Shown piece by piece: positions 1-11,928 of a stretch of DNA of 64,000 nucleotides; positions within the stretch are counted from its first letter, which is position 1, and each line of letters opens with the position of its first letter. The stretch covers positions 1-64,000 of the forward strand of contig CAIOVE010000011.1 of assembly GCA_903861645.1 (NCBI GenBank), written 5' to 3'. Source of the stretch: an uncultured Hyphomicrobiales bacterium. Its GTDB lineage: Bacteria > Pseudomonadota > Alphaproteobacteria > Rhizobiales > Beijerinckiaceae. Under the pieces are notes generated by a model. It saw only the letters and a list, made by a program, of their open reading frames with translations. It searched no databases and was not told the DNA's origin. A program made the translations under genes and the position numbers.

Positions 1-407
<407 letters not shown>

Positions 408-445
408 GTTTCAGTTTTTCATTTTCAATACACGACACTAACTAA

Positions 446-697
<252 letters not shown>

Positions 698-715
698 GCC
701 TCCACGCACCGCTGC

Positions 716-750
716 GGACGGCGGGCATGTGTCCCCGTCCCAGGTTTTTT
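716..750 (+). other. Intercistronic hairpin with T-run between atpE and atpF
   Basis: Bases 716-740 can fold into a GC-rich stem (GGACGG..GGG pairing with CCCC..GTCC, one bulge) followed by six T at 745-750. It looks like an intrinsic terminator or an mRNA-stabilising hairpin after atpE, the most highly expressed cistron. Since atpF follows 15 bases later, partial termination or differential stability is more likely than a full stop. This is inference from the fold only. Confidence 0.45.
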
Positions 751-764
751 GAGAGGAACGTACC

Positions 765-1238
765 GTGAATCTGAACGCAACGTTGTTTGCGCAGACGATC
801 GTTTTCATCATCCTGGCCCTGGTCACGATGAAGCTGATCTGGCCGAACCTGATCACGGCGATCGAAGAACGCAGGAAGAAAATTGCTGACGGCCTGGCTG
901 CTGCCGAAAAGGGCAAGTCCAGTTTGCAGGATGCGGAAGTGCGCATCCGCCAACTTGAAGTGGAAGCCCGCGCCAAGGCCCAGGAAATCCTGGCCCAGGC
1001 CGACAAGCGCTTTGCCGCCGTCGTTGACGAATCGAGGACTGCCGCCAAGGCGGAAAGCGACCGCCTGATCGCGGCTGCGAAGGCCGAGATCGACAGCGAA
1101 ATCCAGCGTGCCAAGGACGCCTTGCGCGACCAGGTCGCTGCGCTGGCGGTTGCCGGTGCGGAGAAGATCCTGCGCCGTGAAGTCAATGCCCAGGCCCACG
1201 CCGACCTGCTCGGACAACTGCGTCAGGAGCTGCGCTAA
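765..1238 (+). CDS. atpF: ATP synthase F0 subunit b
   Basis: 157-residue peripheral stalk subunit: one N-terminal membrane helix (about residues 5-25) then a long charged, Ala-rich coiled coil that reaches F1. The start is GTG at 765, supported by GAGAGG about 8 bases upstream and by the usual N-terminus immediately before the membrane helix. The length matches the single b subunit of beta/gammaproteobacteria; alphaproteobacteria usually have paired b and b' genes. atpH follows after 3 bases. Confidence 0.95.
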   Translation: MNLNATLFAQTIVFIILALVTMKLIWPNLITAIEERRKKIADGLAAAEKGKSSLQDAEVRIRQLEVEARAKAQEILAQADKRFAAVVDESRTAAKAESDRLIAAAKAEIDSEIQRAKDALRDQVAALAVAGAEKILRREVNAQAHADLLGQLRQELR

Positions 1239-1241
1239 GCC

Positions 1242-1775
1242 ATGGCTGAAGCCGCCACCATTGCCCGTCCCTATGCCGAGGCGGCTTTCCGCCTTGCCGA
1301 GGACAAGGGCACGATCGCAGGCTGGTCTGCCGCGCTGTCCAGGCTGGCTGTCGGCGCCGAATCCCCGGAGCTTGTGCAGCTTTTGGGCGATCCGCGCATT
1401 GCCCCGGCGCAGCTTGCCGAGCTGCTGGTTTCGGTCTCTGCAGATAAGGATCCCGCGCTGGGCCAGTTCGTTGCCACGCTGATCGAAAACAAGCGCGTGT
1501 CCGCGCTACCTCTGGTGCATGAGCAGTTTGAAGCGCTGAAGAACAGGCGCGAGAGCATCGTTGACGCCCAGATCGATTCCGCGCTGCCGCTGAATGACGC
1601 GCAACTGGCCGAGCTGGTGTCCGGCCTCGAGACCCGCTTCAAGCGCAAGATCCGCCCCCAGGTCAGCATCGATCCCGAGTTGATCGGCGGTGTCGTCGTC
1701 CGGGTTGGCGACGAAGTGATCGACGGTTCAGTCCGCGGCAAGCTCGCCGGCATGGCAGCCGCCCTAAAGAATTAA
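1242..1775 (+). CDS. atpH: ATP synthase F1 subunit delta
   Basis: 177-residue delta subunit linking the top of F1 to the b stalk. The N-terminal helical domain begins with the family motif ARPYAEAAF. The C-terminal region has the typical [20 protein letters not shown] pattern. Length and sequence are beta/gammaproteobacterial; alphaproteobacterial delta is usually a little longer. It lies 3 bases after atpF and 31 bases before atpA. Confidence 0.95.
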   Translation: MAEAATIARPYAEAAFRLAEDKGTIAGWSAALSRLAVGAESPELVQLLGDPRIAPAQLAELLVSVSADKDPALGQFVATLIENKRVSALPLVHEQFEALKNRRESIVDAQIDSALPLNDAQLAELVSGLETRFKRKIRPQVSIDPELIGGVVVRVGDEVIDGSVRGKLAGMAAALKN

Positions 1776-1806
1776 GCTCAGTTTCGTAGAATTCAAGGAA
1801 ACCACA

Positions 1807-3315
1807 ATGCAACAGCTGAAACCTTCCGAGATCAGTGAACTGATCAAGAGCAAGATCCAGAATCTTGCCCTGTCGGCCGAAGCACGCACCCAGGGCACCG
1901 TCGTATCGGTGACCGACGGCATCTGTCGCGTGCACGGACTGTCAGACGTCATGCAGGGCGAAATGCTGGAGTTCCCGAATAACACCTTCGGCCTCGCCCT
2001 CAACCTCGAGCGCGACTCTGTCGGCGCGGTGATTCTGGGTGAGTACGAGCACATCTCCGAAGGCAATCCGGTCAAGTGCACCGGCCGCATTCTGGACGTG
2101 CCGGTCGGCCCCGAACTGCTCGGCCGCGTCGTGAACGCCCTGGGCCAGCCGATCGACGGCAAGGGGCCGATCAACGCCAAGGAACGCGACGTCATCGAGA
2201 AGGTTGCTCCCGGTGTGATGTGGCGCAAGTCCGTGGACCAGCCGGTGCAGACCGGCCTGAAGTCCATCGACGCCATGGTGCCCGTCGGCCGCGGCCAGCG
2301 TGAACTGATCATCGGCGACCGCCAGACCGGCAAGACCGCGGTGGCTGTCGACACGATCATCAACCAGAAGGGCAAGGACCTGATCTGCATCTACGTGGCA
2401 GTCGGCCAGAAGGCTTCGACCGTTGCCAACGTGGTGAGGAAGCTCGAAGAGCACGGCGCGATGGCCTACACCATCGTCGTTGCCGCCACCGCGTCCGAAT
2501 CCGCCGCGATGCAGTTCATTGCGCCGTACTCCGGCTGCACCATGGGCGAATACTTCCGCGACCGCGGCCAGGACGCGCTGATCATTTATGATGACTTGAC
2601 CCGCCAGGCCTGGGCGTATCGCCAGATCTCCCTGCTGCTGCGCCGCCCGCCGGGCCGCGAAGCCTATCCCGGCGACGTGTTCTATCTCCACTCGCGCTTG
2701 CTGGAACGCGCCGCGAAGCTCTCCGACGCCAACGGCGCCGGCTCGCTGACCGCGCTGCCCGTCATCGAAACGCAGGCCAACGACGTGTCGGCCTACATTC
2801 CGACCAACGTGATCTCGATCACCGACGGCCAGATCTTCCTCGAAACCGATCTGTTCTATCAGGGCATCCGCCCCGCCGTGAACGTCGGTCTGTCGGTGTC
2901 GCGCGTCGGTTCATCGGCGCAGACCAAGGCGACCAAGAAGGTCGCCGGCAAGATCAAGGGCGAGCTTGCCCAGTATCGCGAGATGGCCGCCTTCGCGCAG
3001 TTCGGCTCCGACCTCGACGCGGTGACGCAGCGCCTGCTGAACCGCGGTTCGCGCCTGACCGAACTCCTGAAGCAGCCGCAGTTCGCGCCGCTGAAGATGG
3101 AAGAGCAGTGCTGCGTGATCTACGCCGGCGTGAACGGCTATCTCGACGGCATTCCGGTCAACCGCGTGCGCGCGTTCGAGGATGGCCTGCTGGCCACCCT
3201 GCGCACGAGCAACGCCGCCCTGTTGAACTCCATCCGCGATTCGAAGGATCTTTCCGACGCCGACGCGGCCACGTTGAAGAACGTGGTCGAGTCCTTCGCC
3301 AAGAGCTTCTCGTAA
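1807..3315 (+). CDS. atpA: ATP synthase F1 subunit alpha (chimeric sequence)
   Basis: 502-residue regulatory nucleotide-binding subunit of F1. Walker A is GDRQTGKT (residues 170-177). The protein is a mosaic. Residues 1 to ~275 follow the beta/gammaproteobacterial pattern ([30 protein letters not shown]). From ~305 on the sequence is alphaproteobacterial ([12 protein letters not shown] in place of the longer beta/gamma loop there, [40 protein letters not shown]). The switch lies in the nearly invariant stretch [16 protein letters not shown] to [12 protein letters not shown], about 2630-2720. The frame stays open and no motif is lost, so the hybrid could be functional, but an assembly join at a conserved site is at least as likely. 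Confidence 0.93.
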   Translation: MQQLKPSEISELIKSKIQNLALSAEARTQGTVVSVTDGICRVHGLSDVMQGEMLEFPNNTFGLALNLERDSVGAVILGEYEHISEGNPVKCTGRILDVPVGPELLGRVVNALGQPIDGKGPINAKERDVIEKVAPGVMWRKSVDQPVQTGLKSIDAMVPVGRGQRELIIGDRQTGKTAVAVDTIINQKGKDLICIYVAVGQKASTVANVVRKLEEHGAMAYTIVVAATASESAAMQFIAPYSGCTMGEYFRDRGQDALIIYDDLTRQAWAYRQISLLLRRPPGREAYPGDVFYLHSRLLERAAKLSDANGAGSLTALPVIETQANDVSAYIPTNVISITDGQIFLETDLFYQGIRPAVNVGLSVSRVGSSAQTKATKKVAGKIKGELAQYREMAAFAQFGSDLDAVTQRLLNRGSRLTELLKQPQFAPLKMEEQCCVIYAGVNGYLDGIPVNRVRAFEDGLLATLRTSNAALLNSIRDSKDLSDADAATLKNVVESFAKSFS

Positions 3316-3377
3316 TCACCTTTTCCTTCCACGAGACCCTCCTGGCCTGACGGCGAGGAGGGGGAGACGCGCGGACA

Positions 3378-5700
<2,323 letters not shown>

Positions 5701-5727
5701 GACGTCGCCGGAGTCTGGAGCATCGTC

Positions 5728-6129
5728 ATGGCCGCTTTCCACTTTGAACTCGTGTCGCCCGAAAAGCTGTTGTTCTCGGGCGACGTGGAGGCCGTTGGCG
5801 TTCCCGGCGCCGAGGGCGACTTTCAGATGCTCAAGGGCCACGCGCCGCTGATGTCGATGTTGCGGCCCGGCGTCGTCACCGTCGACGAAAGCGCGTCGAA
5901 GTCGACGAAGCTTTTCGTGCGCGGCGGTTTCGCCGAGGTCTCGGCGAGCGGCCTGACGATTCTCGCCGAACAGGCGATCCCCCTTGCCGATCTCGACACG
6001 GCGCGCATCGACGCCGAGATCAAGGATCTCGAGGAAGACCTCGCGGACGCCCAGACGGCCGAGGCCCGTCAGGCGGCGAGCGAAAAGCTTTCCCACGTCA
6101 AGGAACTGAAGGCCGCGCTGAAGCTCTGA
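5728..6129 (+). CDS. atpC: ATP synthase F1 subunit epsilon
   Basis: 133-residue epsilon subunit, coupling the c ring to the central stalk and inhibiting ATP hydrolysis. The N-terminal beta-sandwich ([35 protein letters not shown]) is typical. The C-terminal part is a helical hairpin rich in Ala/Glu/Lys. It is the last gene of the operon; a strong terminator follows 25 bases after the stop. Confidence 0.97.
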   Translation: MAAFHFELVSPEKLLFSGDVEAVGVPGAEGDFQMLKGHAPLMSMLRPGVVTVDESASKSTKLFVRGGFAEVSASGLTILAEQAIPLADLDTARIDAEIKDLEEDLADAQTAEARQAASEKLSHVKELKAALKL

Positions 6130-6153
6130 GCGCGTTCATTCGCTTGCGACACA

Positions 6154-6178
6154 AGGCCGGGCGCGTCCCGGCCTTTTT
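6154..6178 (+). terminator. Rho-independent terminator of the atp operon
   Basis: Perfect stem AGGCCGGG / CCCGGCCT (6154-6161 with 6167-6174), a 5-base loop and a run of T. It lies 25 bases after the atpC stop and before an unrelated gene, the expected place for the end of the ATP synthase transcript. Confidence 0.9.
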
Positions 6179-6239
6179 CATTTGTCCACGCGGACGCGGG
6201 CAAGTTGCGCGCGCGGTCCGAGAGACCTAATTTCCCCAA

Positions 6240-7853
6240 ATGCTGCCTGAAATCAGGGACTACGCCCGCCTCGTTCGCGACTTCCGCTGGAACACGCCCG
6301 AACGCTACAACATGGGCGTCGACGCCTGCGACCGCTGGGCGATGGCGAGCCCGGAGCGCCCGGCGATCATCGAGGACAACGCCAACGGGGTCGAGATCAC
6401 GACCTATGGCGCGCTCAGGGATCTTTCCAATCGTCTGGCGAATGTCCTGCGCGCTCAAGGCGTGCGCGTCGGGGATCGTGTCGCGATCCTGCTGCCGCAG
6501 ACGCTGACCACCGCCGTCGCGCATATAGCCATTTACAAGCTGGGCGCGATCGCCCTGCCACTGGCCTCGTTGTTCGGCGCGGAGGCGCTCGAATATCGCC
6601 TGCGCGACGCGGGCGCGCGGGTGGCGATCACCAACGCGGCGGGCGTGGGCAAGCTGCGATCCATCGCGCCGCCCCTGCCCGACCTTGGCCTGATCCTGTC
6701 GACCGACGGCGCGGATGGCGCGGCGCTGGATTTTCATCGTCTCGTCGCGGAGTCGAGCGCCGATTTCACGCCGCTCGAAACAGGCGCGAACGACCCCGCG
6801 CTGATGATCTACACCTCTGGCACGACGGGCCCCCCCAAGGGCGCGCTGCATGCCCATCGCGTATTGCTGGGGCATCTGCCGGGCGTGCAATTCCCGCATG
6901 ATTTCTTCCCGCGCGAGGGCGATCTGTTCTGGACGCCAGCGGACTGGGCCTGGGCGGGCGGCCTGCTCAACGTGCTGCTGCCGAGCCTTCGCTTTGGCGT
7001 CGCCGTGGTCGCCCGGCGCTTCGATGGCTTCGATCCAGAGGCCGCGTTCGAGATGATGGCTCGCCTGAAGGTGCGCAACGCCTTCATTCCGCCGACGGCG
7101 CTGCGGATGCTGCGCGCGGCGCCTGTCGCGCGCGGGCGCCACGCGCTTGAATTGCGGACGCTTGCCTCGGGTGGCGAATCGCTCGGCGCGGAAACCTACG
7201 CCTGGGGCCGCGAGACGCTTGGCCTCGTCATCAACGAGTTCTATGGCCAGACGGAATGCAACCTCGTCCTCTCGTCCTGCGCGAGCGTCGGCGTGTCGCG
7301 CGCCGGCGCGATCGGCAAGCCGACGCCCGGCCATGATGTCGCGGTGATCCGGCCGGATGGAACGCCCTGCGATCCCCATGAGACCGGCCAGATCGCCATC
7401 AAGCGTCCCAATCCCGTGATGTTCCTCGAATACTGGGGTCAGCCGCGGGCGACGCGGGACAAGTTCATCGGCGACTGGATGACGACCGGCGATCAGGGAT
7501 ATGTCGACAATGACGGGTATTTCTTTTTCGTTGGCCGCGACGACGACGTGATCACCTCGTCGGGCTATCGAATCGGCCCGACGGAAATAGAGGATTGCCT
7601 GTTGCGCCATCCCGCCGTCGCGATGGCCGCCGCCGTCGGCAAGCCGGACGCGCTGCGCACCGAAATCGTCAAGGCGTTCGTCGTGCCGCGGGCGGGCGTT
7701 ACGCCCTCGCCCGAGCTGGTGGCCGATATCCAGTCCTTCGTGCGCACGCGCCTGTCGGCGCACGAATATCCGCGCGAGGTCGAATTCGTGGCGGACCTGC
7801 CGCTGACGACGACAGGCAAGGTCATTCGGCGGCTTTTGCGCGCGCGCGGCTGA
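6240..7853 (+). CDS. AMP-forming acyl-CoA synthetase (acetyl/benzoate-CoA ligase type)
   Basis: 537-residue member of the adenylate-forming (ANL) superfamily; it activates a carboxylic acid to acyl-AMP and then acyl-CoA. The P-loop-like motif YTSGTTGPPKG is at residues 191-201, with YGQTECN (A5), a GDQGY hinge-region motif and the C-terminal catalytic lysine in TTTGKVIRR. The N-terminus (LVRDFRWNTPERYNMGVDACDRWA) matches the medium-chain/aryl acyl-CoA ligase branch rather than housekeeping Acs. The substrate cannot be read from sequence. It converges with the next gene, leaving only 9 bases between stops. Confidence 0.88.
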   Translation: MLPEIRDYARLVRDFRWNTPERYNMGVDACDRWAMASPERPAIIEDNANGVEITTYGALRDLSNRLANVLRAQGVRVGDRVAILLPQTLTTAVAHIAIYKLGAIALPLASLFGAEALEYRLRDAGARVAITNAAGVGKLRSIAPPLPDLGLILSTDGADGAALDFHRLVAESSADFTPLETGANDPALMIYTSGTTGPPKGALHAHRVLLGHLPGVQFPHDFFPREGDLFWTPADWAWAGGLLNVLLPSLRFGVAVVARRFDGFDPEAAFEMMARLKVRNAFIPPTALRMLRAAPVARGRHALELRTLASGGESLGAETYAWGRETLGLVINEFYGQTECNLVLSSCASVGVSRAGAIGKPTPGHDVAVIRPDGTPCDPHETGQIAIKRPNPVMFLEYWGQPRATRDKFIGDWMTTGDQGYVDNDGYFFFVGRDDDVITSSGYRIGPTEIEDCLLRHPAVAMAAAVGKPDALRTEIVKAFVVPRAGVTPSPELVADIQSFVRTRLSAHEYPREVEFVADLPLTTTGKVIRRLLRARG

Positions 7854-7862
7854 CTCGCGCGC

Positions 7863-9158
7863 TCACACGCGGCGGCGACCCGTCGCGGCGTAGAAGGCGC
7901 GCTTGGCGTATTCGCGAAAGCGCCGCCGCATGAGTTCCTTGCGGAACGCCTTTCCGAAGCTCGCGAGCCGCGCGCCCGAAACGGCGAAGGCGATATCGGC
8001 GATCGGCAATTTGTCGGGCCAGAGGCGGTCGATCATCGGATGATCGGGAATCGCGCAGGAGTCGGTCGAGTCGATGGCGTTCATCTGAACCTGCCGACGC
8101 GTGAATTCGATGGTGAACTGCACCCCCGGCGAATAGGGCGCTTTTGACTCGTCGTAGGCGATTTTCCACAGGAAGGAGGAGGAGCCAAACGACAGGACAA
8201 TGCCCATGGCGACGGGGACGCCATCAAGCTCCAGCGCTTCCACGCGGCATTTGCCCTCGCGCGAAAGGCGACGCGTCATGGTGCGCACGAAAGCCGCCGT
8301 CGAGGGATCGCTCAGCAGCGCCGTGCCGCGCCCGCCCTTCCAACCGCTGGCCTCCAGCGTCAGGAACGACTCCACCGCCATGCGCACGCGCTCGGGCGCC
8401 TGATTGCTGACGTAGGTCAGTTCGCCCAATTCGCCGAGGCGGCGGCGCTGACGGCGCAATTCCTTGATGTGTTTCGACGACATCGCCTTGTGCAGCATCG
8501 CCTCGACGTCGACCCCGCCAAACAACACGGCGCGCTCGCCCATGTCGATCACCTGAAGATCAAGACCGCGCGCCCCGGCGCGCTCGCGCATCAGCGTCGC
8601 GGTGGGACCATCGCTGGCCAGGGACGGCAACAGCAGGCCGGCAACCTTCGGCTGCTCGCGCTCGAACCATGCGAGCATGAGGTCGAGCGCCTCGACGCCA
8701 CGCGTCTTGTCGAGCAAGGGCGTTCCCAGCGCCGACTGCTTCGGCAGCCATCCGCGCGTCAGGCCGCGAAAGCCATCGGCGGCGTCGAGCGCGCAAACGC
8801 CGATGAGGCGCTCGGAATCGACGGCGCGACTGGCGTCGGAGACCATCAGGAAAAGCGGACGGCGCGCCGGCGGGAAATGCTGGGCGGCGGTGAGCGCGAA
8901 GCCGGGATCAAGAAAGACATTGGGCTCCATGGCCCGCCGCGTGAGATCGCGCCATTGGTCGATGCGTTCGGAGGCCTCGCGCCAGTCGAGCAATTCGACG
9001 CGCAACGGCCGGTCATTGGTAATCGCCCGCCAGCCAACGGCGCCGCCACCCCGCGCGCGCGCCGACCCGGCGGGAGCAAATCCAAGGCTTTCGCTTATCC
9101 AAATTCCGATCTGCGACCCGGCGGGCCGAACGGGATACGGAATGAAATGATCCGACAT
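7863..9158 (-). CDS. CelD/BcsL-like GNAT-family acyltransferase
   Basis: 431 residues. The start at 9158 is chosen because GGAGGAG lies 5 bases upstream; a longer frame exists but lacks such a site. The C-terminal half resembles the FemAB/CelD-like GNAT fold (SSSFLWKIAYDESKAPYSPG, typical of proteins once labelled cellulose biosynthesis CelD). Such proteins act in the cytoplasm on cell-surface precursors, but the acceptor here is unknown. It lies 110 bases downstream of a fatty-acid-CoA ligase on the same strand, so the ligase product may be its donor (inference). Confidence 0.75.
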   Translation of the reverse strand: MSDHFIPYPVRPAGSQIGIWISESLGFAPAGSARARGGGAVGWRAITNDRPLRVELLDWREASERIDQWRDLTRRAMEPNVFLDPGFALTAAQHFPPARRPLFLMVSDASRAVDSERLIGVCALDAADGFRGLTRGWLPKQSALGTPLLDKTRGVEALDLMLAWFEREQPKVAGLLLPSLASDGPTATLMRERAGARGLDLQVIDMGERAVLFGGVDVEAMLHKAMSSKHIKELRRQRRRLGELGELTYVSNQAPERVRMAVESFLTLEASGWKGGRGTALLSDPSTAAFVRTMTRRLSREGKCRVEALELDGVPVAMGIVLSFGSSSFLWKIAYDESKAPYSPGVQFTIEFTRRQVQMNAIDSTDSCAIPDHPMIDRLWPDKLPIADIAFAVSGARLASFGKAFRKELMRRRFREYAKRAFYAATGRRRV

Positions 9159-9268
9159 GACGCTCCTCCGGGTCGAAACGACGCGGCAACGTCCCAATGC
9201 GAGACGATTGACGCGCCGGTTTCGGCCCCTCGGCGTCGGGGTTCAAATGGCGGGCCAGCCGCCCTGTT

Positions 9269-11086
9269 TCAAAGGCGGATTCGGCCCGCGCAAATCTCGC
9301 CGTAAAGGTCCAGTCCCACCGGCACGAAAACGCCCTGACGGGGATCGGAAAAATAGAGCGGGTCGCGCACGCGCGACGGGTCGAAACCCTCGGCCACGAG
9401 ATCGACCTTGCGCTGCTTGAAGGTGGCGGTCATTTCCAGATGCTCCTGAAAGCGCAGGAACAAGGGGCGCGCGTATTCAGGCAAGCGAGCGCCGATATGG
9501 GCGCGCAGGCCCGCCAGATCGAAATCGCGCGGATTGTCCACGACCAGCGAGGCCATGCCCGCGCGACCGTCCATGCCGGGCGTGGCGACGCCGTAAACCG
9601 TGACCTCGCGCACGCCGGGAAAATCGGAGATGGCCTCGGCCACTTCCGTGGTCGAAACATTCTCGCCCTTCCAGCGGAAGGTGTCGCCAATGCGGTCGAC
9701 GAAATAGAAATAGCCGTGCGCGTCCTTGCGCATGAGATCGCCAGAGCGGAACCAGGCGTCGCCGGGCCGGAACACGTCATGCAGAATCTTGTGCTGCGAC
9801 GCCGCCTTGTCGGCGTAACCCTCGAAGCGGGCGGAGGGCTTTGACGGATCGTCGAGAATCTGACCGAGGGTCTCGCCGACCTCGTCGGGCGCGCATTCGA
9901 TGCATCGACCATCGGGGCCACGAACGGGTTGTTCCGTCTCGACGTCGAATCGCACGATCTTGACGATGAATTTTCGCTCCATCCATTTCGGGATTCGACC
10001 GACGGCGCCGGGCTTCGAATCGAAATTGAAGATGGTGATGTTGCCCTCAGTCGCCGCGTAGAATTCCAGAATATGCGGAATCCGGAAACGGTCGCGGAAG
10101 GCGATGAAGATATCCGGACGCAAGCCGTTGCCGATGCACAGGCGGACGCGATGGCGCTTATCGTTGGGGCCGGGCGGCGTCGCCAGCAGGAAGCGACACA
10201 ATTCGCCAATGTAGAAGAACATCGTGCATTCGTGCGTGACGACGTCGGACCAGAATTCGCGCGCGGAAAATTTTTCGCGGATGTAGCAGGATCCGCCCAC
10301 CGAAAGGGCCGCGCCAACCGCGCAAACGCCGCCGTTGGTGTGATACATCGGCAGGCAGATATACATCCGGTCGGCGGCCGTTGAGCCCGTGACGCCCGCG
10401 AAACCGAAGATCGCGAGTTGCACGCGATAATGGTTCATGTTGGCGGCCTTGGGCATGCCCGTGGTGCCCGAGGTGAAAATATACAAACAGCGGTCGTTGA
10501 TCGTCAGCGGGACTTTCTCTGCCTCGGGAATATCGGCGCCGGAGAAACCCGCGAGCAATCTGTCCACGCGCGGCGCGTCCGGCGTTTCGCCCCGCGCGCT
10601 CGCGCCATGCACGTAGACCTTGAGATCGTCCGACGACAGGCGCCGCGCCGCGTCGAACGCATCCATCAACGCCGCGTCGACGATCACGGCGCGCGCGCCC
10701 ACGCTGTTGATGCAATGGGCGAGCGAGGGGCCGGGCAAATTGGTGTTCAACAGCGCCGCGACGCCGCCCACCTTCGCGAGGCCAAGCCAGATGGCGACAT
10801 ACTCGGGCCGGTTGGGCATCAGCAGCCCGACCACGTCGCCCTTGCCGATGCCCGCCGCGCGCGCCCAGCGGGCGTATTGATTGGCCCGCGCGTTCAGTTC
10901 GGCGTAGGTAAGCTGTTCCCGGTCCGACAACAGCGCGGGTCGTGGCCCGTATTTGAACGCCAGTTCCTCGAACAGATCGCGGATGGTGCGATTTGGATGG
11001 CGGGCGATGGGCGTCGTGCGCCGCAGCGCGCGATACGCGCCGGTGACGTAGGACCATTCGCTGACGAGCCGTTCCAGAAAAGGCAC
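9269..11086 (-). CDS. Long-chain acyl-CoA synthetase, FATP type
   Basis: About 605 residues of the FATP/very-long-chain acyl-CoA synthetase branch. Evidence is the AMP-binding motif IFTSGTTGMPKA, EFYAATEGN, VGRIPKWMERKF, and the VLACS-type FRWKGENVSTTEVA near the C-terminus. The family start around VPFLERLVSEWSYV corresponds to GTG at 11086, with GGGGGA just upstream. An ATG at 11128 would add 14 residues but lies at or before the predicted transcription start. It probably loads long-chain fatty acids with CoA at the membrane. It heads a two-gene minus-strand unit with the CelD-like acyltransferase. Confidence 0.88.
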   Translation of the reverse strand: MPFLERLVSEWSYVTGAYRALRRTTPIARHPNRTIRDLFEELAFKYGPRPALLSDREQLTYAELNARANQYARWARAAGIGKGDVVGLLMPNRPEYVAIWLGLAKVGGVAALLNTNLPGPSLAHCINSVGARAVIVDAALMDAFDAARRLSSDDLKVYVHGASARGETPDAPRVDRLLAGFSGADIPEAEKVPLTINDRCLYIFTSGTTGMPKAANMNHYRVQLAIFGFAGVTGSTAADRMYICLPMYHTNGGVCAVGAALSVGGSCYIREKFSAREFWSDVVTHECTMFFYIGELCRFLLATPPGPNDKRHRVRLCIGNGLRPDIFIAFRDRFRIPHILEFYAATEGNITIFNFDSKPGAVGRIPKWMERKFIVKIVRFDVETEQPVRGPDGRCIECAPDEVGETLGQILDDPSKPSARFEGYADKAASQHKILHDVFRPGDAWFRSGDLMRKDAHGYFYFVDRIGDTFRWKGENVSTTEVAEAISDFPGVREVTVYGVATPGMDGRAGMASLVVDNPRDFDLAGLRAHIGARLPEYARPLFLRFQEHLEMTATFKQRKVDLVAEGFDPSRVRDPLYFSDPRQGVFVPVGLDLYGEICAGRIRL

Positions 11087-11130
11087 GTATTCCCCCGACC
11101 CCCCGACGCATCCCCATGCGTCGATCATCC

Positions 11131-11159
11131 GATAAAAATGATCGTTACATTTTAGTCAA
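11131..11159 (-). promoter_or_regulatory. Candidate promoter with internal inverted repeat, upstream of the FATP-type ligase
   Basis: On the minus strand a -35-like TTGACT (11154-11159) and a -10-like TTTATC (11131-11136) are separated by 17 bases. Between and partly over them sits an inverted repeat, AAAATG / CATTTT (11135-11140 and 11148-11153, 7-base spacer). A repressor bound there would block the promoter. The regulator is unknown. Confidence 0.5.
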
Positions 11160-11190
11160 TGAGCCGTTTGACACGACCGCCGGACGCGGT

Positions 11191-11595
11191 TCATTCGCCT
11201 GGCTTGGCCGGAACGGGACAAGCGAGGTCGCCTTCCTCGCACTTGAGGTAGGAATTGAGCGTCCTGGTCCGCTCGATGGTCAGGGTTTCGAGGCATTGCG
11301 CGTAAATGAGCGGATAAATGCTGCCCTGAGCCACGCTCGAACTCGAAAAGCGACATTCCGCGTCGCGCCAGCCAATCCACGCCTTTTGCGCCTCAACGAG
11401 CAATTTGGTCGTCCCGGCGTCGCTTTTCAGCCGGCCAACGATGACGCGATAGGCTTTGTTGAGCGCGTCATCGGCGCGCTTGAACGCGGCGCCAGCGCAG
11501 GCGTTGAGCCCGCTCTGGGTCTGGTCGGCGCATTCAATGGCGAGGGCGGGCGCGGCGTTCAATGCGAACGCCAGAACAATGGCGGCGACGCGCAT
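11191..11595 (-). CDS. LprI/DUF1311-family secreted protein
   Basis: 134 residues with a signal peptide (MRVAAIVLAFALNAAPALA). The mature domain carries the DUF1311 pattern: Cys near the N-terminus, LNAC, ADDALNKAY, QKAWIGWRDAECRF, and Cys in AQCLETLTIERT. DUF1311 includes the mycobacterial lysozyme inhibitor LprI, so a periplasmic role is likely, but the exact function is not shown. GGAG lies 7 bases before the ATG. It is transcribed on the minus strand, ending ~30 bases upstream of the FATP ligase promoter. Confidence 0.8.
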   Translation of the reverse strand: MRVAAIVLAFALNAAPALAIECADQTQSGLNACAGAAFKRADDALNKAYRVIVGRLKSDAGTTKLLVEAQKAWIGWRDAECRFSSSSVAQGSIYPLIYAQCLETLTIERTRTLNSYLKCEEGDLACPVPAKPGE

Positions 11596-11699
11596 GGCAT
11601 GGCTCCAGCAACCGGCGACTTTGCCGAACCGCCACTATAATCCAGAATGGGCCGCGCCGCCGAAAAGCGGTTCGCATGGGGTGGCGGGCGTTGAACAAC

Positions 11700-11927
11700 A
11701 TGAGCGCGAACAAGATCGATCTCGACCTGCGCGGGCTCAAGTGTCCCCTGCCCGCCATGAAAGTGGCGAGCATGCTCGCGAAACTATCGAAAGGCGCGCG
11801 CCTGATTGTGCGGGCCACCGATCCGATGAGCGTCATCGATATTCCGCACGCGGTCGCGACCGCCGACGCCAGGTTGATTGACCAGACGCGCGATGGCCGC
11901 GTGATCCTTTTCGAGATCGAACGCTAG
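11700..11927 (+). CDS. TusA-like sulfurtransferase
   Basis: 75 residues. The TusA signature with the catalytic cysteine is present (DLRGLKCPLPAMK, Cys-Pro-x-Pro), followed by the short beta-alpha-beta fold (LIVRATDPMSVIDIPHAV). Such proteins carry persulfide sulfur for tRNA thiolation, molybdenum cofactor or other sulfur transfer. The start ATG at 11700 gives the normal family length. It converges tail to tail with the COG0523 GTPase, 1 base between stops. Confidence 0.88.
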   Translation: MSANKIDLDLRGLKCPLPAMKVASMLAKLSKGARLIVRATDPMSVIDIPHAVATADARLIDQTRDGRVILFEIER

Positions 11928-11928
11928 A

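Noticed and set aside
716-750. A true operon-ending terminator between atpE and atpF
   Set aside because: atpF, atpH and atpA follow directly without a promoter I can see, so full termination is unlikely. Listed as a hairpin.
6069-7763. A long minus-strand open frame (564 codons) opposite the acyl-CoA synthetase gene
   Set aside because: It lies on the complement of a well-supported enzyme gene, has Arg/Ala/Gly-biased composition from high-GC third positions, and no domain.
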